A stretch of 64,000 nucleotides of DNA from Streptomyces endocoffeicus. GTDB taxonomy: Bacteria; Actinomycetota; Actinomycetes; Streptomycetales; Streptomycetaceae. Numbering within the stretch: position 1 is the first letter of the stretch; each line of letters starts with the position of its first letter. A model generated the notes under the pieces. It made no database searches. It worked only from the letters and a program-made list of their open reading frames with translations, and had not been told where the DNA came from. Below, in pieces: positions 15,642 to 22,515 of this stretch. Where the stretch lies: the NCBI RefSeq assembly GCF_016741935.1, contig NZ_JAERRG010000011.1, forward strand, positions 62,001 through 126,000, given 5' to 3'. The position numbers were made by a program, and so were the translations under genes.

Positions 15642-16533
15642 GCTCCGCGAGGTGGCGGTCAACGAGTTGCTCGAACGCGCGCGCCGCCGCGGAGGGGGCG
15701 CGTTCCGCCGGGGTGGCGAGGGAGATGGGCCAGTCCAGGTCGGCGTCGGCGATGCCGAGGGTGGTGAGATCGTCGTCGGGGCTGACGGCGCCGCGAGGCA
15801 GCAGCGCCAGGCCGAGGCGGTTGCGAACGAAGTCCACGCCGGCGGCGATGTCGGTGATCTCGATGGTTACGTGCCGCCGGAGTCCGGCGGCGGTGAAGGC
15901 GCGATCGGTCACGGCCCGGTTCCCGTATCCGGAGGGGAAGTCGATGAAGGGCTCGTCGGCCAGGTCCGGGATCGTCGCCGTGTCGCGGGCGACCAGGGGG
16001 TGTTCTCGCGGAACCACGAGATCGAGCCGTACTGAGGTCAGATGGCGCAGTCGTGCGGTGGCCGGATGCTGCCCGGGGATCGAGACGAAGGCGAGGTCGA
16101 GCCGGCCTTCGGCCAGTGCCGCGATGAGCTCCGGCGATCCCCCGCAGGACGCCGCCGTTGCCAGGCGCACCGACACCTCGGGGTGAGCGCGGTGGAAGCG
16201 GCCCAGCAGGGCGGCCAGGTCGATCAGCCCGAGTGAGCTCATGGTGCCGATGCGCAGGGTGCCGCGCAGTCCGCCCTGAACGGCGTGGACGACATCGCGG
16301 GCGTCCCGGACGGCGTCGAGCGCCACTCGGGCCTTGGGGAGGAGTTCGAGCCCGGCATCGGTAAGGCTGACCCGTCGGGTCGTGCGCACCAGCAGCGGGG
16401 AGGCCAGTTCCTTCTCCAGGGCGGCGATCGTGGCCGACGCGGTGGACTGCACGATGTGCAACCGGGCCGCGGCGCGGGTGAAGCTGCGTTCCTCCGCGAC
16501 GGCGACGAAGCATTCCAGCTGACGTAGTTCCAC
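15634..16533 (-). CDS. LysR-family transcriptional regulator
   Basis: A 299-residue LTTR. The N-terminal HTH is clear (ELRQLECFVAVAEERSFTRAAARLHI, then STASATIAALEKEL), followed by a linker helix and a LysR substrate-binding domain from about residue 90. The GTG at 16533 is used because it begins the canonical VELRQLECF; longer frames upstream run antisense through the neighbouring gene. It is divergent from the NmrA-like SDR gene 148 bp away, so that gene is its probable target, with effector unknown. Confidence 0.9.
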   Translation of the reverse strand: MELRQLECFVAVAEERSFTRAAARLHIVQSTASATIAALEKELASPLLVRTTRRVSLTDAGLELLPKARVALDAVRDARDVVHAVQGGLRGTLRIGTMSSLGLIDLAALLGRFHRAHPEVSVRLATAASCGGSPELIAALAEGRLDLAFVSIPGQHPATARLRHLTSVRLDLVVPREHPLVARDTATIPDLADEPFIDFPSGYGNRAVTDRAFTAAGLRRHVTIEITDIAAGVDFVRNRLGLALLPRGAVSPDDDLTTLGIADADLDWPISLATPAERAPSAAARAFEQLVDRHLAERS

Positions 16534-16553
16534 TCGTCTATTTATAGCAAGTA

Positions 16554-16570
16554 CCGATGAGTGACATCGG
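16554..16570. promoter_or_regulatory. Candidate LysR box
   Basis: CCGAT-N7-ATCGG is a perfect interrupted palindrome in the divergent region between the LysR gene and the SDR gene, fitting the LTTR T-N11-A architecture. It lies 21 bp upstream of the LysR start. Confidence 0.5.
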
Positions 16571-16680
16571 CAATCTTCGTTGGACTCGATGGTGAAGTCG
16601 CCACAGGCTGGTGACCGGCACCGTTCGCGGGCCGTATCCCAGCTCGGGTCGTATCCCAGCCATCGCGAGGAGTGGAACAC

Positions 16681-17517
16681 ATGACCCTCTTGATCACCGG
16701 AGCCCGTGGCGGCATCGGTGCCGGCCTGCTCCGCCGCCTGCATGAATCCGGGCACCGGGTCCGGGCGGCCAGCCGCGCCCCGGAAAAGCTCGATCTGCCC
16801 GCCGGCGTATCCGCCGTCCCCCTCGATCTCGCGGACCCGACGACTTTCGCCCCCGCGCTGGCCGGAGTCACCGATGTCTTCCTCTACGCCGAACCGGCCG
16901 GAATCGACGCACTGCTGACCGCCGCCGTCCCGGCCGGGGTGCGGCGGGTCGTACTGCTCTCGTCGGACTCGGCGGCCCTCCCCGACGCGGAGCACAACGC
17001 GCTGGCCCGCCACCACCTGCGGGTGGAACGGGCGCTGCGGGCCACACCGCTGACGGCGACCGTGCTGCGTCCGGGCGGGTTCGCCACCATGGCGCGGCAG
17101 TGGGCCGAGCCCGTCCGCGCCGGCCGGCCGGTCGAGCAGGCGTATCCGGACGCCCGGCTCGATGTCATCCATCCCGATGACATCGTCGACGTCGCCGAAC
17201 TGGCGCTCACCGGCGACCAGTTGGACGGTGAGACCGTCAGCTTCGGCGGCCCGGAAGTGCTCAGCTTCCGTGATCAGGCCCGGATACTGGGGCAGCTGCT
17301 CAACCGTCCGATCGAGCTGCGCGAACCCACTAGGGAAAGGACCGCCACGGACTTGAGCGGCCATGTGCCCGCGCCGTTGGTCGAGTCCGTCCTGGACTAC
17401 TGGGCCGCGCTGCCCACCGGGCACCACGAGGCGGCACGTTCCATCGAGCGGCTGACCGGCCGCCCCGGCCGTCCGTTCCGCCGCTGGGCCGCCGACAACC
17501 TGGAGCTCTTTCGCTGA
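16681..17517 (+). CDS. NmrA-like atypical SDR, NAD(P)-binding
   Basis: A 278-residue Rossmann-fold protein of the NmrA/quinone-reductase-like atypical SDR group. The nucleotide-binding motif ITGARGGIGAGLLRRL starts at residue 5. LLSSD and a long VIHPDDIVDVAELAL segment follow, typical of this family. The classical YxxxK catalytic pair is not evident, so it may be a sensor or an atypical reductase. The ATG at 16681 lies 8 nt after GCGAGGAG; a GTG three codons upstream is possible. It is divergent from, and probably controlled by, the LysR regulator. Confidence 0.85.
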   Translation: MTLLITGARGGIGAGLLRRLHESGHRVRAASRAPEKLDLPAGVSAVPLDLADPTTFAPALAGVTDVFLYAEPAGIDALLTAAVPAGVRRVVLLSSDSAALPDAEHNALARHHLRVERALRATPLTATVLRPGGFATMARQWAEPVRAGRPVEQAYPDARLDVIHPDDIVDVAELALTGDQLDGETVSFGGPEVLSFRDQARILGQLLNRPIELREPTRERTATDLSGHVPAPLVESVLDYWAALPTGHHEAARSIERLTGRPGRPFRRWAADNLELFR

Positions 17518-17550
17518 AATTCGATGCAAGAGGTGAACCGCCTCACATTT

Positions 17551-17564
17551 GGATCGTTCGATCC
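17551..17564. promoter_or_regulatory. Inverted repeat upstream of MFS gene
   Basis: GGATCG-TT-CGATCC is a perfect 6-bp inverted repeat 45 bp upstream of the MFS start, next to TTGACG. The TetR gene at 20190 is preceded by a related GATC-centred imperfect palindrome (about 20155-20168, GGACTGATCGTTCC), so that TetR may bind both. Confidence 0.5.
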
Positions 17565-17608
17565 GTAATTTATTGACGTTCGCGAGGTGTCGGAGTAGGG
17601 ATTGTGGC

Positions 17609-19087
17609 ATGAACGATCCACAATTCGTCGCGAGCGGTGCGGCTCGCCCTCGCACAGTGCCCGCCGACGGGCCCGGTACCGCCCCTCCGGCCCTGAGCCG
17701 GGCGACGGTGCTGCTGCTGGCCGTGGTGTGCGGCGCGGCGGTGGCGAACATCTACTACGCCCAGCCGTTGCTGCCCGTGATATCGCGGGCGCTCGGGGTG
17801 TCCCAGGGGGCCGGCGGCCTGGTGATCACCGTCTCGCAGATCGGCTACGCGCTCTCGCTGGCGCTGCTGGTACCCCTCGGCGACGTACTGGAACGGCGCC
17901 GCCTGGTGACCGTGCTGCTGGGCCTGAGCGCACTCGCGCTCCTCGGCGCGGCGGCGTCCCCGTCGCTCGGGCTGCTGCTCGCCGCGATCGCGGTGGTCGG
18001 GGCGACCTCCGCGGTGGCGCAGATCGTGGTGCCCATGGCCGCGTCGCTGGCGCCGGACCACCAGCGCGGGTCGGCGGTGGGCACGGTGATGAGCGGACTG
18101 CTGATCGGGATCATGATCGCGCGCACCGTCGCCGGGGTGCTCGCCCAGATCGGGGACTGGCAGCTGGTGTTCGTCTTCGCCGCGGTCCTGATGGCGGCCC
18201 TGGCGGTCATCCTGCGCCTGGTCCTGCGCCCCGTCCCGCGGTCGGAGAGCAGCACCTATCCCGAGCTGCTGCGGTCGGTGCCGGCGCTGGTGCGCGGCGA
18301 ATCGCTGCTGCGCAGGCGGATGGCCCTGGCGGCGGTCGGCATGGGCTGCTTCACCGTCCTGTGGACCGCGTCGTCGTTCCTGCTGGCCGGTCCGCCGTAC
18401 GAGTTCGGCCCCGCCGTCATCGGGCTGTTCGGCCTGGCCGGGGTCGTCGGAGCCGCCGCGGCGGCGAAGGCCGGCCGGCTCGCCGACCGCGGACACGGCC
18501 GTCGGGTGACCACGGGCGGACTGGTCCTGCTGGCGGTCAGCTGGCCCGTACTCGCCGTCGCCGGGGTGGGCGGGCCGAGCGGCCTGATCGCGCTGACCGT
18601 CGGCATCATCGCGCTCAACCTCGCCCAGCAGGCCCTGTTGATCAGCCACCAGAGTGCGATATACCGCCGGGTCCCGCACGCGCGGAGCCGCGTGACGACG
18701 GCCCTCATGGTGTCCGCGTTCGCCGGGGCCACCGTCGCCTCGGCGCTCACCGCGGCGCTGTACCCGCTCGTGGGGTGGCTGGGCGTGAGCGCGCTCGGCC
18801 TGGTCATCGCATTGGCCGGGGCCGGCGTCTGGATTCTGGAGCTGGTCCACCCCAGCCCCGCCGAACCGCCGGCCGTCCCGTCGGCGGCTGTCCCTTCCTC
18901 GGCTGTCTCGTCGGCGGCTGTCTCGTCGGCGGCTGTCCCGTCGGCGACCGCCCCGTCGGCGACCGCCCCGTCGGCGACCGTCCCGTCGGCGACCGTCCCG
19001 TCGGCGGCCGTCTCGTCGGCGGCCGTGCGGCACCCGGCAGGCGCGGGCCGTGTGAGCCCGTGCCGTGAGGAGGCCGGTTGTGCCTGA
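17609..19087 (+). CDS. MFS transporter with repeat-encoded C-terminal tail
   Basis: A 492-residue 12-TM major facilitator of the drug/sugar efflux (DHA1) type. The TM1 region has VANIYYAQPLLPVI. The loop 2-3 motif is PLGDVLERRRLV, and a matching loop lies in the second half (AGRLADRGHGRR). The transporter ends near residue 425. The last 65 residues are a hydrophilic tail of PSA(T/A)(V/A) pentapeptides encoded by 15-bp tandem repeats (18876-19024). It begins a same-strand set with an MBL-fold hydrolase and a TetR regulator, suggesting export or detoxification of a compound sensed by that TetR. Confidence 0.88.
   Translation: MNDPQFVASGAARPRTVPADGPGTAPPALSRATVLLLAVVCGAAVANIYYAQPLLPVISRALGVSQGAGGLVITVSQIGYALSLALLVPLGDVLERRRLVTVLLGLSALALLGAAASPSLGLLLAAIAVVGATSAVAQIVVPMAASLAPDHQRGSAVGTVMSGLLIGIMIARTVAGVLAQIGDWQLVFVFAAVLMAALAVILRLVLRPVPRSESSTYPELLRSVPALVRGESLLRRRMALAAVGMGCFTVLWTASSFLLAGPPYEFGPAVIGLFGLAGVVGAAAAAKAGRLADRGHGRRVTTGGLVLLAVSWPVLAVAGVGGPSGLIALTVGIIALNLAQQALLISHQSAIYRRVPHARSRVTTALMVSAFAGATVASALTAALYPLVGWLGVSALGLVIALAGAGVWILELVHPSPAEPPAVPSAAVPSSAVSSAAVSSAAVPSATAPSATAPSATVPSATVPSAAVSSAAVRHPAGAGRVSPCREEAGCA
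18876..19024 (+). repeat. 15-bp tandem repeats encoding MFS tail
   Basis: About ten units of GTCCCGTCGGCGACC and close variants encode a PSAAV/PSATV/SSAAV pentapeptide array at the cytoplasmic C terminus. Third-position changes show the array is not wholly recent. Confidence 0.85.
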
Positions 19088-19205
19088 GATCCACCGAGTC
19101 CGCGCCGGAGCCGGACGTCCATGCCGAGGCGAGCCCCACGCGAGCCCCGTGAGCGGACCACCCACCACCACCTACGGCACACCCGAACGCGAAAGGCACG
19201 ACCCC

Positions 19206-20138
19206 GTGGCAACGCACGAGCGGTACACCAAGACGAAAGGCGTCGAGGGCGGCGGCGACTCGGGATTCCGGCTCCCCGCCATCTGGATACGCACCCTGGG
19301 CGAACTCACCCTGAGCTACGTTCCCGACGCGGGCGTCGACATGATCCCGACCCGGGTCTACCCGGCCTCCGCCGAGGAGGACTGGCACGCGCACCGCGCG
19401 CACATGACCGAGGCGGGCCATCTGCCCATGGGATGCGGGGCGCTGCTCGTCGAGCGGGGCGGCACCCGCCTGCTCATCGACGCCGGGCATGGCCGCATAT
19501 CGGGCGAGGAACTGGAGCACTTCCAGCACGCCTTCGGCCATGTGCGGGACCTGCCCGAGTCGCTGGCGACCCTCGGCGTGGACCCGGCCGAGCTGGAGAC
19601 GGTGGCCTTCACCCACTTCCACGGCGACCACACCGGGTGGGCCCGGCCCGACGCGGTCGAGGATCCGCGGAGCCTGTTCACGAAGGCGCGCTGGATGGTC
19701 GGCGAGGGCGAGCTGGAGAGCGTTCCGCCCGGGACCGGCCCGATACTGGCCGGCCAGGACGAACGCACCGTGGTCGTGACCGACGGGACCGAGATCGCGG
19801 ACGGCGTCCGCGCGTGGTCCCTTCCCGGGCACACCCCCGGGCACACCGCCTGGATCCTCGACACCGGCGACGGCCGGGAGGTCGTGGCCTTCGGCGACGC
19901 CATGCACTCACCGGTCCAGGTCCAGCACCCGGACTGGGAAGTCGTCCTCGACACCGACCGGGACGAGGCCGAACGGTCGCGGCGCCGGCTCGTGGACTAC
20001 CTGGCCCGGGACGGGGTCTACGGCTTCGGTGTCCACTTCGCCGACCAGCAGTTGGGAACCGTTGACGGCTCCGGCCGCTGGCGCCCCTGGAACGACGCGA
20101 CAGACGCTTCGACATCCTCAGCCCAGGCGGCCTCGTAG
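19206..20138 (+). CDS. MBL-fold metallo-hydrolase
   Basis: A 310-residue metallo-beta-lactamase-fold enzyme. The metal-binding motif is THFHGDHTG near residue 137, with further ligands in PGHTPGHTAW, GDAMHSP and a late HFADQQ. The architecture resembles AHL-lactonase/quorum-quenching and aryl-sulfatase-like MBL proteins; substrate not predictable. The GTG at 19206 lies 8 nt after GAAAGG. It sits between the MFS pump and the TetR gene and is probably co-regulated with them. Confidence 0.86.
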   Translation: MATHERYTKTKGVEGGGDSGFRLPAIWIRTLGELTLSYVPDAGVDMIPTRVYPASAEEDWHAHRAHMTEAGHLPMGCGALLVERGGTRLLIDAGHGRISGEELEHFQHAFGHVRDLPESLATLGVDPAELETVAFTHFHGDHTGWARPDAVEDPRSLFTKARWMVGEGELESVPPGTGPILAGQDERTVVVTDGTEIADGVRAWSLPGHTPGHTAWILDTGDGREVVAFGDAMHSPVQVQHPDWEVVLDTDRDEAERSRRRLVDYLARDGVYGFGVHFADQQLGTVDGSGRWRPWNDATDASTSSAQAAS

Positions 20139-20189
20139 CACATGGACCTGTAAACTGGACTGATCGTTCCTTTATGGAGGAGGTACGCC

Positions 20190-20813
20190 GTGTCCCCCGC
20201 CGGCCGCCCCCGCGCCTTCGTCGTCGAGGGCGTCCTGGAAGCCGCGATGCGGCTGTTCTGGGAGCAGGGCTATGAAGCGACATCGATGGCCCAGCTCCGG
20301 GAGGCCACCGGCCTGTCCTCGGCAAGCCTGTACGGTGCGTTCGACTCGAAACAGGGGCTGTTCGAGCGGGCGGTGGAGCACTACCTCGCCGGGCCGGGCA
20401 GCGTCACCGACATCATCGGCGACGAAACTCTGAGCCCGCGCGAGGCCATCGCCCGGATGCTGCACGGATCCATCGACATGCAGACCGACACCTCCCACCC
20501 GCGCGGCTGCCTCGTGGCCCTGTCGGGCACCGTCCGGGCCCCCGGGGGCGACGAAGCCGCGGTGCGCCGGACGGTGGCGGCGCGCCGTGCGCTGGACCGG
20601 GCACGGATCAGGGAGTGCGTCGTCCGTGGCGTCGCGACGGGAGAACTCGCCGAGGAAACTGACGTGGACGGCTTCACGTCCATGATCCACGGCTTCCTGC
20701 TCGGCGTCTCCACGCAGGTGTGCGATGGCGTGCCCGCCCGGGATCTGCATGCCGCGGCGGATGCCGTGCTTGCCGCCTGGCGCGCAGCGTCCGCGCGGAC
20801 GGTCGGCACGTAG
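20190..20813 (+). CDS. TetR/AcrR-family regulator
   Basis: A 207-residue repressor with an N-terminal TetR HTH (ALYGAFDSK-type recognition segment, here SLYGAFDSKQGLFERAV) and a C-terminal ligand domain. It starts with GTG 6 nt after a near-perfect GGAGGAGGT. A GATC-centred imperfect palindrome lies just upstream. It most likely autoregulates and controls the MBL-fold and MFS genes before it. Confidence 0.88.
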   Translation: MSPAGRPRAFVVEGVLEAAMRLFWEQGYEATSMAQLREATGLSSASLYGAFDSKQGLFERAVEHYLAGPGSVTDIIGDETLSPREAIARMLHGSIDMQTDTSHPRGCLVALSGTVRAPGGDEAAVRRTVAARRALDRARIRECVVRGVATGELAEETDVDGFTSMIHGFLLGVSTQVCDGVPARDLHAAADAVLAAWRAASARTVGT

Positions 20814-21204
20814 GCGAGCCGGTCCCGGGGGTGGCGTCGTCCTCCCCGGGCCCCCGGGACCGACTCCGTCCGATCGGCCGCGAACGCTTATGGCGGCAGC
20901 GGCACCGTGGGGGTGTCGGGCGGGGCGTGGCGCCTGCGGCGGGCTGTTCCCCTCCCCGCCCCTTCCCGTAACTGGGGCTCCGCCCCAGACCCCGCTCCTC
21001 AATCGCCGGAGGGGCTGGAGGGTGGCGGAGGGGCTGGAGAGGGTGGGGTTTCTCCTCGGACCCCGCTCCTCAAGCTCCCCCAGCTACCGCTCGGAGGTGC
21101 CCCCTGAGGGGCTGGAAGGTGGGGCTCCGCCCCCAGACCCCGGGGTCCAGGGGCGGAGCCCCCGATATGCGGCGGAGCCGCATATCGGTGTCGCGCCCAC
21201 GGGC
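20814..21204. other. Intergenic region filled by dispersed GC-rich repeat elements
   Basis: No gene. From about 20930 the region is a mosaic of CCCCTCCCCGCCCCTTCCCG blocks, GGGGCTCCGCCCC palindromes and a GGTCCAGGGGCGGAGCC segment. It ends in an 11-bp stem-loop (21163-21187) built on CGATATGCGGC. The same modules recur at 60536-60930. It separates convergent genes and may double as a terminator. Confidence 0.75.
21163..21187. repeat. Stem-loop module of dispersed repeat family
   Basis: An 11-bp perfect stem with a GGA loop (CGATATGCGGC / GCCGCATATCG), 3' of the convergent polysaccharide monooxygenase gene. Related GGCGGAGCCGCA cores occur at about 60700 and 60855. Confidence 0.8.
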
Positions 21205-22275
21205 TCAGCCGCGGCCCCGTCGCACGGTCTTGCGGCGGTTGGCGACGGCGAACAGCACGGCCGCGCCGGTGGCCAGGACGGCGGCGCCGCCGATGGCCAT
21301 GGGGCCGGTGGACCCGTCGCCCCCGGTCTCGGCGAGGCGCTGCCCGTCGGCGGCGCTCCCGTCCTGCGAATCCTGCGGGCCCTCCGGCCCGGTGCTCGCG
21401 GCCATGACCTCGGCGCTCTTGGCCTCGGGGTGGTTCGCTTCCGTGCCCTTCTCGTCCGCCGCCTCCGACGCCTTCGGCTGGTGGTTGGCCTCGGCGCCGC
21501 TGTCGCCGCCGTGGCCGTGGTGATCGACCGTGGACTTCTCGGCGCCCTTCGCTATCTGGGCGTCGTCGGGCGCGGCGGCGGTGGGTGCGGAATCCGCCTT
21601 TGTCCCGGCTCCCCCGGCCGCGGCGGCCCCTCCGCCGAAGGTCACGTCCGAGCAGGTGTAGAACGCCTCCGGGCTGTCCGAGCGCTGCCAGACGCTGTAG
21701 ATCAGATGGCGGCCGGACTTGCCCGGCACCTTCCCCGAGAAGACGTAACTCCCGTCCCGCAGGGTGGGGTCGGTGACCTTGGCGAACGGCTCCGCCTCCA
21801 GGTCAGCCCAGGTCAGCGGCTTCGTCGGGTCGTAGCCGTCCTTGGTGATGTACAGCTCGAAGCTGCCCCGGTGGGGTGCGGTGGCCCGGTAGGCGAAGGT
21901 GTGCTCACCGGCCGTCATGGCGGTGGCGGGCCAGTCGGCGCGCGGCAGGTCCAGCCCCTTGTACTTGTCGCGGCCCGCGCTGCACAGCTTTCCGTCCGGG
22001 ATGATCTCCTTGTGGCGCCCGGCGGCGTCCGGGATGTTGACCTCGTTCCAGTCGTAGAGCGCCTGGGTGCCGCCCGCCTGGACGGCCGCCTTGCAGGCCG
22101 CCGAGTCCGGGCTCTCCGGCCCCTCCGCGAAACACGCCGACACCCGGCTGACCGGGTCCGTCATCGAACCGTGCGCGGAGGCCGGGTCCGCGCTCAGCGC
22201 GGTGAGGGCGAGCGGCACCATGCCGAGCACGGCGATGCGGGCGGTTCTGCGGCGAACGGTCGCACGAGCGGTCAT
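21205..22275 (-). CDS. AA10 lytic polysaccharide monooxygenase with sortase anchor
   Basis: A 356-residue secreted copper monooxygenase (AA10, formerly CBM33) attacking chitin or cellulose. A Tat-like signal (TVRRRTARIAV) ends at ADPASA, exposing His35 in HGSM as the N-terminal copper ligand. The second histidine is probably in TAPHRGS. Cys in SACF, AACK, KLCS and YTCS fit disulfides. The catalytic domain ends near residue 200. A His/Glu/Lys-rich linker, LAETG (residues 314-318), a hydrophobic segment and a basic tail follow. That is a class E sortase signal, so the enzyme should be tethered to the cell wall, unusual for Streptomyces LPMOs. Confidence 0.92.
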   Translation of the reverse strand: MTARATVRRRTARIAVLGMVPLALTALSADPASAHGSMTDPVSRVSACFAEGPESPDSAACKAAVQAGGTQALYDWNEVNIPDAAGRHKEIIPDGKLCSAGRDKYKGLDLPRADWPATAMTAGEHTFAYRATAPHRGSFELYITKDGYDPTKPLTWADLEAEPFAKVTDPTLRDGSYVFSGKVPGKSGRHLIYSVWQRSDSPEAFYTCSDVTFGGGAAAAGGAGTKADSAPTAAAPDDAQIAKGAEKSTVDHHGHGGDSGAEANHQPKASEAADEKGTEANHPEAKSAEVMAASTGPEGPQDSQDGSAADGQRLAETGGDGSTGPMAIGGAAVLATGAAVLFAVANRRKTVRRGRG

Positions 22276-22290
22276 CGTCGGGGACTCCTT

Positions 22291-22340
22291 CGGTGGGGGG
22301 TGACGCGCGGTGGGGGTGACGCGCGGTGGGAGGTGACGCG
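22291..22340. repeat. Three tandem 16-17-bp repeats upstream of LPMO gene
   Basis: CGGTGGGGGTGACGCG-type units at 22291-22307, 22308-22323 and 22324-22340, immediately upstream of the minus-strand LPMO start. Position suits an operator; simple slippage is equally possible. Confidence 0.85.
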
Positions 22341-22441
22341 CAGCACGCTAGCCCCGCCCACGGGCCTGCCCGCCGGTCTTATGGCGCCGTTAAGGAGCAG
22401 CTCAGGCGCAGCTGAGACTGGGCGGGGCACGGGGGTACCCG

Positions 22442-22470
22442 AGGTGATCCACCTGATCCACCTGAGGTGA
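22442..22470. promoter_or_regulatory. Nested palindromes upstream of carboxyltransferase
   Basis: AGGTG-ATC-CACCT is followed by CACCT-G-AGGTG, making overlapping inverted repeats about 50-75 bp before the carboxyltransferase start. Candidate operator. Confidence 0.4.
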
Positions 22471-22515
22471 TCGCCGATGGTTGCGAGGGGCCGGTGGCGT
22501 GGCAGGGTGACACAT

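Noticed and set aside
16533..17751. Extending the LysR gene upstream to 17751
   Set aside because: The extra 406 codons are antisense to the SDR gene; the HTH begins right at GTG 16533.
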